The notes beneath the pieces were generated by a model. The model was not told the DNA's origin, searched no databases, and was given only the letters and a program-made list of their open reading frames with translations. Positions 7,104 to 18,600 of a DNA stretch of 49,245 bases are shown here, piece after piece. The position numbers and the translations under genes were made by a program. The stretch's first letter is position 1, and every line of letters begins with the position of its first letter. The DNA is taken from the NCBI GenBank assembly GCA_039820405.1, contig JBCBQC010000045.1:1-49245 (forward strand), read 5' to 3'. Source of the stretch: CALLVY01 sp937899855. Its GTDB lineage: Bacteria; Bacteroidota; Bacteroidia; Chitinophagales; Saprospiraceae.

Positions 7104-9221
7104 ATGGAGTTCAATAGCATTGTACACCTACTCAATCATCGGGCGAGTACCCAGCCCGAGCAATTGGCCTACGCCTTTTACAACAGCAAGGGCGAAGTGG
7201 TCAAAGAACACCACCACGCCAGCCTGGCCCGCAGTGCCCAGCAGTGGGCAGCGCTCATCCGCAGTCGGGTGGCGCCTCGGGAGAGAGTCATCCTGATGTT
7301 CCCCGCCGGCCTGGAGTTTATTGAAGCCTTCATCGGCTGTTTGTACGCCGGTGCGGTTCCCGTACCCGCCTATCCCCCTCGCAAAAATGCCAATGCACTA
7401 CGGATCGCTTCTATCGTACAAGACGCCCAAATCCGATTGGCCCTCACCACGCCCAACGAAGCCCAGAAGCTGGCCAAGATGCAGGAAGATTATCCCTTCC
7501 TGGCGGGGCTCGACTACCTGGCTCCCGGGGCGGACGTCTACGCTGCCGAGCCGCTGCCCGCCAGCGAGCAGTGGCCCCACACTCCCGAAGACCTGGCCTT
7601 TCTCCAGTATACCTCCGGCTCCACCGGTAATCCCAAAGGCGTGATGGTGGGCAATGATAACCTGATGATCAACATCGACATCATGCACCGGCATACGCCC
7701 TTCCACCGGGGCCACCGGATGGTGTCCTGGCTACCCGCCTTCCACGACATGGGCCTGATCTATGGCATCTTGCTGCCCCTCTATTCCGATTGCCCCTGCT
7801 TTTTGATGGCTCCCGTGACTTTCGTCACCCGCCCGCTCACCTGGTTCAAAGTGATCGATCGGGTACGGGGCACGCATACCGTCTCCCCCAATTTTGCCTT
7901 CGACCTCTGCGTGGCCAAAATCAAACCGGAGGATCTGGCCGACCTGGATTTATCGTGTATCCAAAGCTTTGCCAACGCCGCCGAACCCATCCGCCAAAAG
8001 TCGATCGACCGCTTTCTCCAATTGGTAGATCCGAGTGGTGCCTTTGAGGAAAAGATTTGTGGGGCCTACGGGCTGGCCGAGGCTACCCTCTTGCTGGCTT
8101 CTTCGGACTTGACGAAAGGGTACGCCAAATGCTGGGTCAGCGAAAGTGCCCTATCGGAGCGCAAGGTAGAATTCGTAAGCGCCGAGACGGAAGGGGCCCT
8201 AGCCCAAGTGGGATCGGGCAAGCTGGCGGCGGATGTCGACGTTCGCATCGTCGATCCGGTGAGCTTGCGCCAGTGTGCCACCGACGAGGTCGGGGAGATC
8301 TGGGTGCGGGGCAGTACCGTGGCGCGCGGCTACTGGCAAAACGAAGCGGCTACAAACGAAATTTTTCGGGCCCGTACCGGTGATACCGACGAGGGACCCT
8401 TTTTGCGTACGGGCGACCTGGGCTTTATCCGCGATGGCGAAATCTTCCTCACCGGCCGTTGGAAGGACCTCATCATCGTCGAAGGGGTCAACTACTATCC
8501 CCACGATATCGAATACCTCGCACAGCAATTGCACCCGGCCTTGATTGAGAATCGGGGTGCCGCCTTTGCCCACGACTTTGGCCAGGGAGAGCAATTGGTA
8601 CTGGTCCACGAAGTCGATCCGCGCCGCTTATCCGAAAATACCGAAGAGGCCCTCCAACAATTGGCCCTGGCAACCTACGAAATGCTCCTCGACAACTACG
8701 GCTTTGCCCCCCAAGAGATCGTGCTGGTCAAGAAATCGAGTGTACCGATGACCTCAAGTGGTAAGGTCCGGCGGCGTCCCTGTCGGCAAATGTACCTGGA
8801 AGACAGCCTGCCCGTCCTGGCGCGCTACCGCCCCTCGACCCGCACTACCCCGGCCCCCCGTATCCACAGCCGTGCCGACCTCGAAGCCTACGTCCTCCAA
8901 AACCTGGCCCACATCTTCAAAATGCAAGTGAGCGACATCGACGTCGAATCCTCCCCCGTTGACCTCGGCCTAGACTCCATCGCCGCGATGGAATTTCGCA
9001 GCCGCTTTCAACGCGACTTCAACTGGAAGGTCAACCTCACCGATCTCCTCTACAAACACACGATCCGCTCCCTGATCGACCAACTCTACGAACACCTGCA
9101 AACGATGTCTTCCACCCCGGCCGAACCGGCGGAATCGCCCACCGTCGAAACGACGGACGTGGACCAACTGAACGAAAACGAACTGGATCAACTCATCGCC
9201 TCCCTCGAATCGGACGTCTAG
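7104..9221 (+). CDS. Fatty acyl-AMP ligase fused to an acyl carrier domain
   Basis: This 705-residue protein starts the lipopeptide. Residues about 1-580 are a FAAL-type adenylating domain: the N-terminus is HLLNHRASTQPEQLAYAF, the ATP loop YTSGSTGNPKG, then WLPAFHDMGLIYG and YGLAEATLLLASS, all typical of FAALs rather than CoA ligases. Residues about 590-670 are a carrier domain with the phosphopantetheine Ser625 in GLDSIAAMEF. The tail ending NENELDQLIASLESDV is acidic and resembles a short docking segment. The enzyme should adenylate a fatty acid, load it on its own carrier and pass it to the first C domain of the next gene, 36 bases downstream. Chain length cannot be read from the sequence. 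Confidence 0.93.
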   Translation: MEFNSIVHLLNHRASTQPEQLAYAFYNSKGEVVKEHHHASLARSAQQWAALIRSRVAPRERVILMFPAGLEFIEAFIGCLYAGAVPVPAYPPRKNANALRIASIVQDAQIRLALTTPNEAQKLAKMQEDYPFLAGLDYLAPGADVYAAEPLPASEQWPHTPEDLAFLQYTSGSTGNPKGVMVGNDNLMINIDIMHRHTPFHRGHRMVSWLPAFHDMGLIYGILLPLYSDCPCFLMAPVTFVTRPLTWFKVIDRVRGTHTVSPNFAFDLCVAKIKPEDLADLDLSCIQSFANAAEPIRQKSIDRFLQLVDPSGAFEEKICGAYGLAEATLLLASSDLTKGYAKCWVSESALSERKVEFVSAETEGALAQVGSGKLAADVDVRIVDPVSLRQCATDEVGEIWVRGSTVARGYWQNEAATNEIFRARTGDTDEGPFLRTGDLGFIRDGEIFLTGRWKDLIIVEGVNYYPHDIEYLAQQLHPALIENRGAAFAHDFGQGEQLVLVHEVDPRRLSENTEEALQQLALATYEMLLDNYGFAPQEIVLVKKSSVPMTSSGKVRRRPCRQMYLEDSLPVLARYRPSTRTTPAPRIHSRADLEAYVLQNLAHIFKMQVSDIDVESSPVDLGLDSIAAMEFRSRFQRDFNWKVNLTDLLYKHTIRSLIDQLYEHLQTMSSTPAEPAESPTVETTDVDQLNENELDQLIASLESDV

Positions 9222-9257
9222 TCCGCTCGGCACCAAGCCCCTAACCTCACCGCTCAT

Positions 9258-12200
9258 ATGGATACCTCGGAAAAGCGACCCTTACCGGAAACCAACGGCG
9301 TTTCTAAGATCGCTCGGGAAATGACCCTACTGGAAAAGAGAGCCCTGGCCAAGCAATTGCTAGCCCAAAAACGGGCGCGCCAGCGTGCGCAGGATTACCG
9401 CCTGTCATACGGACAGGAGGCCCTCTTTTTTATCTACCACAACGATCCCCAAAGCTGGACCTACAACGAAGGCTATGGCTTCCAGATCGTGGCGGGCTAC
9501 CGGCCGGAGTGGGTCCGGGAGGCTTTTGCCTGGTTGCAGCGCCGTCATCCCGTTTTGCGGACCCGTTTCTTCTTCGCCGAGGAACAACCCCGGCAAGAGC
9601 TGCGCACCGAAGTGGATTTGGACTTCGCCTTGGTGCCCGCCGAGGGTTGGACCGATGCGGAGCTGAGCCAGCGGCTGGCCGACGATTTTGCCCAGCCCTT
9701 CGACTTGGAGCGGGGCGAGGTCTTTCGCATTCGCCTCTACGCCCGCTCCGCCGACCGGGCCCTGCTTTGGATTTCGATGCACCACATCGTCAGCGATGGC
9801 TGGTCGATGCGACAGTTGTTTGAAGAATTTTTGGGGGCCTACGAAACGTTGAGTGGAGGGGAAGCACTGGCCGCTGCCGACCCCAGCGATGTCTACCGGA
9901 CCTTCGTTGATTTTCAACGCCAGTTGATCCGCAGCGCCACGGGAGAAAGCCAAGCCGCTTACTGGCGAGAACGCTTATCTGGGCTGGCCCCCTTGCAGGA
10001 GCTGCCCCTGGACCGGCCACGGCCTAGCCAGGCTTCCGGTCGCGGGCAGACGGTCCCGCTCCGCATCGAGGCGGAGCGTTTGGCGGCACTCCGGGCCCTC
10101 TGCAAACGCGAACGCAGTACCCTCTTTGCGCTCCTGCTGGCTAATTTCCACACCCTCTTATTCCGCTACCACCGCCAGGCGAGCAATGTGGTGGGCATCC
10201 CCGTGATGAATCGTACCCAGGTGGATTACGCCCGGACCCAAGGCTACTTCGTCAACACTCTCGGCATTCGCGCCGACCTGGATCAGCAAATGTCCTTCCG
10301 GCATTTTCTCCAGCAAATCAACCGCGAAATCAGCATGGCCCTCGACCACCAAGATTATCCCTTTTCCAAGGTGGTGGAAGACCTGGGCATCAGCCCGAAT
10401 CCGGCTTACAATCCCCTCTTCCAAAGCTTCTTCTACCTCCGTAGCCAAAGCGAATTCGATCGCTTTACCAACCTGCTCCTGCCCGAGGCGGACGGCCAAA
10501 CCGTCGATGCGGGTGGTCTGCGGCTGAGTCATTTTCCCCAAGTGCAAAAGGGAACCCGTTTTGACCTCTCCATGGAGTGGGTAGAAGGCACCGAAACCCT
10601 CCAGGGCAACCTCCAGTACAATACCGATATTTTTGATCGGGCTACCATCGAACGCCTGGCCGAACATTACCACCAACTCCTCGACAGCATCTTGCAATCC
10701 GCCGATGACCGTATCGGAGATTTGACCCTGCTGAGTACCCGGGAAGTCCAGCAATTGCGCTACGATTTCAACGCCGAAATCCACGACTATCCGTTAGGTC
10801 GCAGCTTTGGCGAAACTTTCGCGGAGCAGGTCCGGCGGCAACCCGAGGCCCCGGTCATTCGCTACCGCGATCGCACCTACACCTACACCGAACTGGATGA
10901 CCTCACCAACCGACTGGCCAACTACCTGCGGACGGAATTTGGCGTAATGCCCGAGGTGCGGGTGGCGGTAAGTATGAAACGGAGCGACCACTACATCATC
11001 GCCCTTTTGGCCATCCTCAAAGCGGGTGGGGCATTCGCCCCCATCGCCCCCAACTTGCCGGCCTCCCGACGGGAGTACCTGCTGACCGATACGGCGGCCC
11101 CCCTGCTCCTGACGGATCGGATTCCGGCCGAACCGGGTCCGGTGCCCACCGTGTCCGTCGCCGACCCCGCCGCTGCCTGGCGGCACTATTCCGACCAGCT
11201 GCACCTCCTGCCCGGCAATCCCGAGCAACTGGCCTACGTCCTGTATACCTCCGGTAGTACGGGGCAACCGAAGGGTGCGCTGATCGAAATGGGTGGTCTT
11301 ATGAACCACCTCTACAGCAAGGTTCGCATCATGGAGCTGAACTCGGAAACGGTCATCGGCTTTACGGCTTCCATTAGCTTCGACATTTCCATCTGGCAGG
11401 CGCTAGCTCCGCTGATTGGCGGCAGCTGTGTCCAGATCTACGACCAAGAAACCATATTGTCGCCCCTGACCTTTTCGTCGCGGGTGGCAGCAGATAAACT
11501 GAGTATTTTGGAATTGGTACCCTCCCATCTCAATGAAATTTTACAGATTTGGGATGAGGAGGGTTATTCGCTCCCCACCAACGCCCTACGCTACTTGATG
11601 CTGACGGGCGAGACCTTGTCCAAAGAATTGGTCGAGCGTTGGTTCCGGGTGCAAGCCACCATTCCAATCATCAATGCCTACGGCCCCACCGAAGCTTCCG
11701 ACGATGTCAGCCTGGCCTTTATTTACGAGCCTCCCACTGGCCCTCTCGTACCCATTGGGCACAGCGTGGACAATCTACGCGTGTACGTACTCGACGAGCA
11801 GTTGCGTTGGTGTCCGATCGGAGTCAAAGGCGAAATTTGTGTGGCCGGAATTGGCGTTGGACGGGGTTATTTGAACAATCCCGAAAAGACGGCCCTCAGC
11901 TTTACGACGGATCCCTACGGGGCACCCGGCGATCGCCTTTACCGCACTGGAGATACGGGAAGCATCAGCCCAACGGGAGAATTGTTCTTCTACGGTCGGC
12001 AGGATGTACAGGTAAAGATCCGTGGTCACCGGATCGAATTGGGAGAAGTGGAAGCGGGCCTGCTCCAAGTAGCGGGGCTATTACAGGCGGCGGTATTGGT
12101 CCAGCAACCCGATCGGGGACCCGCTTATTTGCGGGCTTTCGTCACCGGTCAGACCGAGTCTACGCCCAGTCCCACGCAAATCAAGGAAGCCCTGAGTACC

Positions 12201-12608
12201 TTGTTGCCCACCTACATGATTCCCCGGGAAATCATCCTGCTGGATCGTTTTCCCCATACGCCCAACGGCAAGGTCGACCGCCTGTTGCTAGCGCAATACC
12301 AAGGTCCGGAGACGGAAGCCTCCGCTTCGACGGAACAAGCGCCGCAGCCTCTGGAGCGGGAACTGTTGGAGCTGTGGGAGGACGTACTGCAAATCAAGGA
12401 CATCGGTCCGGAGGACAACTTTTTCGAACTGGGTGGCCATTCGCTCCAGGTGATGCGGGTCCAATCGCGGATTCGCCAGCGCTGGCGGGTGGAAGTGCCC
12501 TTCCGAGATTTTGTATTGCACTACGCCACCGTTCGCCAACTCGCCCGCTACTTGCGAGAGCGCCCCACGGAGCAAACCTCCAACATCGAGGCCCTGCCCC
12601 CCGCAGAA
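9258..12608 (+). other. NRPS module 1: lipo-initiating C - A (DIWEMTADDK) - T
   Basis: After a helical linker, the C domain begins near YRLSYGQEALFF and has the canonical HHIVSDGW (His175 of the protein). As first C domain after a FAAL-carrier it should attach the acyl chain to the first amino acid. The A domain reads D-I-W-E-M-T-A-D-D-K at the GrsA positions, by eye. From memory this resembles 2,4-diaminobutyrate codes of pseudomonad lipopeptides; with the SbnA/SbnB pair in the cluster, Dap is the more likely substrate. Carrier Ser1062 lies in LGGHSLQVMR. Confidence 0.85.
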
Positions 12609-15600
12609 GACTATCCGCTCTCCGCTACCCAGACCGGTCTGTGGGCCATTCACCAGCTCGATTCCCAACAACTGGCCTACCACATGAACGCGGTCTTTGC
12701 CATCGACGGGCCCCTGGACCTCCAGGCCCTACAGGAGGCTTTGTACCAGTTGGAGGAACGCCACGAGGTGCTTCGTACCAATTTTGTGATTCGGGAGGGC
12801 CAACCCCGACAAATCATTCACCCTCCCGGCCGCCACGCCCTGACCCTGTCCTACGTCGATTGGGTCGAGGACCAGGTAAGCACGGAGGAAACCATCGACA
12901 TTCATACCCGCCGATTTATGGATTGCGGCTTTGACTTGGAGCAAGATACCCTCTTTCGCCTGCAAGTCTACCGCCTCGCACCCGACCGTTTTCGACTCTT
13001 GGTCGCCCTCCACCACATCATCTCCGATGCTCAGTCCTTGGCCATTTTACTAAGGGAGTGGCGGGAAAATTACGCGGCGCTCCTCGCGGGCCAACGGGCC
13101 GAACACCCCAGGCTGGCGATTCAGTACAAGGATTACAGCGCTTGGCAGCATGCCCAGTTGTCCACTCCCGCCTGGCAAGCCCAGCAAGCGTATTGGCAAA
13201 AGCAATTGGCCGCGCCCCTGCCCGTACTGGATCTACCTACCGATTACCCCCGCCCCTTGCACCAGACGTTTCGGGGGCAGACCTTGCGGCAACGGATTTC
13301 CACCTCCCAAGTGGAGGGACTCGCCCAGCTCTGTCGGACGCAGCGCGTGAGTTTCTTTACGGGCTTGACCACGGTGGTCAAAAGCTTTCTGACCCTCTTG
13401 AGTCCCGAACGCGAGGTCATCATCGGTACCACGGTAAATGGTCGGCGGCAAGAAGCCCTGCGGCAACAGTTGGGTTTTTACATCAACACCCTGGCCCTGC
13501 GGAGTCGGCGGGAAACGGGCGACAGCTTTGTCCAGTACCTACAACGGGTCCATGGCGTACTGCTGGAAGCCATGGAACACCGCGACTTCCCTTTTAGCCA
13601 CCTGGTGGGATCGCTGGCTCCCGCCGTCGACCACCGTCGCAATCCCGTATTTGACGTTTGGATCGAATATTTGGAGCGCGATTTGGATGCCCACCAAAAT
13701 TTTGCGTTGGCGGGCGTTGAGAGTCGGGCCCTGCACCGGGAACGGGGCAGCAGCAAATTTGATCTTTCTTTTTACTTTGTCGAAACCGAAGCCGGTCTCG
13801 AACTGCACTGGGAATACAATACGGCGCTCTTCGCAGCTCCGACCATCGACCGTTTTAATCGCTACTTCCAACAATTACTCGAACAAATACTCGCTACGCC
13901 CGAACAAGCGCTCCGCCCCACCTTCCTCATCCGGGAGGCGGATCGGCAGGAGCTATTGAACTGGGCCCCATCCCAAGATACCATTCCGACCTACGCCAGT
14001 TTAGCCCAGCTTTTTGAACGACAAGTGTCTCGGCGGCCCATGGCAATTGCCTTGCGGACTGCCGAGCGTTCGCTCGACTACCAAAGCCTAAATGCACAAG
14101 CCAATGCCCTGGCCGCAAAGCTCGTTCGTACCCACGGGGTACGAGCCGGACAGGTGGTGGCCCTGCTGGCCGACCGCTCCGTTGAGCTCACCCTGGGCCT
14201 ACTCGCCATCCTCAAAAGCGGGGCAGCCTTTCTGCCCATCGACCCGCAGTATCCCCTGGAGCGAATCCAGTACCTACTCGACGATTCACAGGCCGTACTC
14301 CTGCTCCACGATGCCGCGCGCAGCTCCCTCCTCGAAAAGCTGCCCAATCAAGCAACCTGCTCGCTCGCAGCGGATTACCCTCCGCAGGACTTTACCCCCC
14401 AAACGGAACAGCTGGCCGATGAACTGGCCTACCTGCTCTATACCTCCGGTTCGACCGGACGGCCCAAGGGCGTCCGCATCAGCCGCGCCAACATCAGCAA
14501 CTACCTGCAATGGGCCAACCGCTACTATTTCGACGACGCGGCGACTTATCCCACGCACTGGTTTACGTCGCTGTCTTTCGACCTGAGTCTAACCAGCGTA
14601 CTGGGGCCCCTCCTCCGGGGTGATGAATTGCACCTCAGTGCCCCCGATGACGAAATTGATCAAATACTCTACGATATTTTCCGTCCCGGTAGTCCCATCC
14701 GGGCGGTAAAGATGACGCCCGCTCACCTCCAAATTTTACCCCTTTTAAACCTCTCGCATACGCCGGTTCAAAAAGTGATTTTGGGTGGCGAAGCCCTCGG
14801 ACAAAATCAGGTGGTCATGCTGCGTCGCTTGAATCCCGATCTGGACATTTACAACGAATACGGTCCCACCGAAACCACGGTGGGTTGTACCGTTGCCAAG
14901 CTAGAAGTGGAAGCAACTCGCGTCTCCATCGGTCGACCGATTGCCGGGGCGCAAGTATACGTGTTGGATGAAGACCGAACCCTCTGTCCGCCGGGAGTGG
15001 TGGGAGAGCTGTACGTTGGAGGACGTGGGCTTGGCCTGGCCTATCACGGTCGGGAAACCCTGACCCGCGATCGTTTTATCGACCACGAATGGAACGATGG
15101 ACAGCGCTCGCGTTTGTACCGAACGGGAGATTTGGTACGCTGGGGAATGGATGGACAGTTGTACTACCTCGGCCGAGCGGACGAACAGGTAAAGTGGCGG
15201 GGCTACCGCATCGAATTGGGAGAAATTGAGAACGCCTTGACTAAGATGACGGGCGTTCACGCTGCTGCCGTGAGCCTGCGGACCATCAGCGGAGAAAAAC
15301 AACTGGTGGCCTACCTGGTGAGCGCTGCCGATCACGAGCTGGCGGACTTCCGTCGGGTGCTGAGTCAACAATTGCCGCAGTACCTGCTCCCCAGTCACTG
15401 GCAATCGCTTGCGCAATTGCCCCTGACCCCCAACGGCAAGCTGGACCGGCGGGCCCTGGCCGAACTTCCCCTGACGACCCCCGAGGTCGCAGTATCCGAA
15501 GGCCCCGGCAGCCCCCTCCAAAAAGTACTCGCCGACATCTGGACCCAATTGTTGGGCAGCTCGGCGGTCGATATCAACCAAGACTTTTTCCAGTCCGGTG

Positions 15601-18600
15601 GCCATTCGCTTTTGGCCATTCAGGTCCTGCTACAGTTGGAGGCCCGGACGGGTTTGCGCGTTGCCCTCCGCGATTTTTACACCCACCCGAGCATCAAGCA
15701 ACTGGCCCACTGGGCTAGCGAACACGCTACCGGTGCTCAAGCGGTGATTCCCCGCTTACCCGAAGCCGATAGTTACGCCCTGTCTTCCAGCCAAACTCGG
15801 ATGTGGACCTTGAGTGAGGTTACCGGATCGAGCAATACCTATCACATTTACGCGGCCTACGAGCTGTGCGGATTATTGCACCGAGGGGCCTTTGAGCGGG
15901 CCCTGACGCAGTTGGTGGACCGACACGAAATTTTGCGTACCCAATTTGTCCGGGTAGGGGAGGAGGTACGGCAGTATCCAAAAACGAATGGACAAAGCGT
16001 ACTGTTTGTACAAGACGCCCGCAACTGGCCCACCACGCGTTACGAAGCCGCCCTCCACAGCGCCATCGACAGCCACTTGGATCTGGAACAAGATCCGCCG
16101 TTCCAGGTACACCTCTGGGTGCGGGAAGCGGAAAAGCATACGGTACTCTTTAAGCTGCACCACATCATTGCTGACGAATGGTCGGTGGGAATCATCCAAG
16201 GAGAGTTGGCGAATTTTTACCACGCCCAGCTAGCGGACGAGCCACTGGCCTTGCCCCCCCTGCGAATTCAGTACCGCGATTACGCCGCTTGGTCCCGGGA
16301 GGGTCTGAGCCGGCCCGAGGTGTTGGCGCAAGGGAGGTATTGGCAAAAACAGTTTTCTGGAGAACTGTCCCGGCTTGACTTGGTGACGGATCGGCCACGG
16401 CCGGCTGTACAACGCTACCGGGGTGCCCTGGGGCGCCGCCTGTTCTCCCAAGATCAACTCCGTCAGCTCCGCGCCGCAGCGGAGGCACAGTCGACCACCC
16501 TATTCGCAGCGTTAAGTACGACGATCTTTGCCTTTATCTACCGCCTTACCGGACAAAACGATCTGTGTTTGGGAACGGCCGTGGCGGGACGCAATCACTA
16601 CGACCTGGACCAGCAAATCGGTCTTTACCTCAACACCCTGGCCCTACGCACCCAGATCGCCAGCGACGCCAAATGGGAGGACTTACTGGCCAGTGTAGCC
16701 CAAACCATCCTCCGGGCCCAGGAAAATCAGGACTACCCCTTTGATCAATTGATCGAAGACCTGAAGCTGCCCCGCGATCTCAGCCGCTCGCCACTGTTTG
16801 ACCATTGGGTACAGCTGATCGAAAGCGATCGCGATGCCCACCAGACCTGGCAGATGGAAGGCCTGGACTGGCGGGAAATTAGCCCGGCAAGTACGACCAG
16901 CAAATTTGACCTGGCGTTTTATTTCCGTCCCCTGGCCGATGGCTTGGAGCTGCAATTGGAATACAGCACGGCGCTTTTCGAAGCGGCGAGCATCGAGCGG
17001 CTGCTGGATCAGTACACCGTCTTTTTGGAACAACTGCTGACCACCTCCGATACCACCATCGCCCAACTGGCCTTGATGAACGCCCCGCAACGGGCCGAGA
17101 TGCTGGCCCTCGTGAGTGGACCAGTGCTTCCCCTGCCCGAGCAATCAGTGGTGGATGTATTTGAGGCAATGGTCGAACGGTATCCCGATCGCCCGGCCCT
17201 GGGTTTTGGTGACCAAACCTATACCTACCAGGCGCTCAACCAGCGGGTCAATCGCCTGGCCAATTGGCTCTTGCAAAGTGGCGGCCTCCAACGAGAATCG
17301 GTGGTGGCCCTGTGTTTGGACCGTTCGGACCGGTACTGGATAGCCTTGTTGGGCGTAATGAAGGCGGGTGGTGCTTTCCTGCCCATCGATAAAAACTTAC
17401 CGGCGGCGCGCCGGCTATACATGGTCCAACAAGCCGATACGCAAGTCATCCTCTGTGACGATTCAAATTTGGCCTGGGACGATGTGGTACCGGTGTACCA
17501 ATACCGGCGCGTAATGGAGACGGCCGAGACGGTCGACAATCCGAATATCCCCATCTCGTCCGATCAACTGGCCTACGTACTCTACACCTCGGGAACGACC
17601 GGTCGACCCAAGGGCGCCCAGGTCGAAATGGCGGGGATGCTCAACCACCTGCTGGCTAAGGTAGCGGACTTTGCCATCGACGAACATTCCGTGGTGGCGC
17701 AAAACGCTTCCATCAGTTTTGACATTTCGATTTGGCAGGGTTTGGTGGCCCTTTTAAAGGGGGGACGGACGCAAGTATATCCCCAGGAGGCGGTGCTGTC
17801 GCCCGCTCAATTGCTGCCCCAGATTGCGCGCGATGGCGTGACCATCCTAGAGGTGGTGCCCTCTTATCTGAACGAGCTGCTGCTGCTGGAGACGGGCCAA
17901 TACCGTGGTCAACTTCAGGGCCTATCTTACCTCATCGCTACCGGCGAAACCCTCAAGTTGGCGGTGGTCGAGGCTTGGTTTAGCCATTATCCCCACATCC
18001 CCCTGGGCAACGTCTACGGCCCGACCGAGGCGGCGGACGATATTTGTCACGCCATCTTTACTGAGGCTCCCCGGACGGGCAGTGTCCCAATCGGTCGACC
18101 CATTCGCAACGTACGGGTGTACGTTTTGGATGAGCAGGATCAACTCTGTCCGCTCGGTCGGAAGGGAGAAATTGCGGTAGCGGGGATTGCCGTGGGGCGG
18201 GGCTACATCAATGCGCCCGACAAGACGGCCGCCGTCTTTGGAACCGACCCGGTGCTTCCGAGTACGGGTGATCGACTCTACCGGACGGGCGATCTTGGCT
18301 GCTACTGGCCCGATGGTCAGCTGGAATTTTTTGGTCGCGCCGATTACCAGGTAAAGATTCGGGGACACCGGATCGAACTGGGCGAGATCGAAGAGCAACT
18401 GGTTCGCTTGCCCCAGTTGCGTGAGGCCGTGGTGCTGGTGGACGATCGAGTGGGAGCTACGCCGCGATTGGTGGCTTACTTAGCCCCCGCTACGACCTCG
18501 TTTGACCTGGAGGCACTCCAGCAAGATTTGGCCGAGCAGTTGCCAACCTATATGATTCCTTCGGCCTGGCGCACGGTAGAGCAGTTTCCACTCAGTGCGG

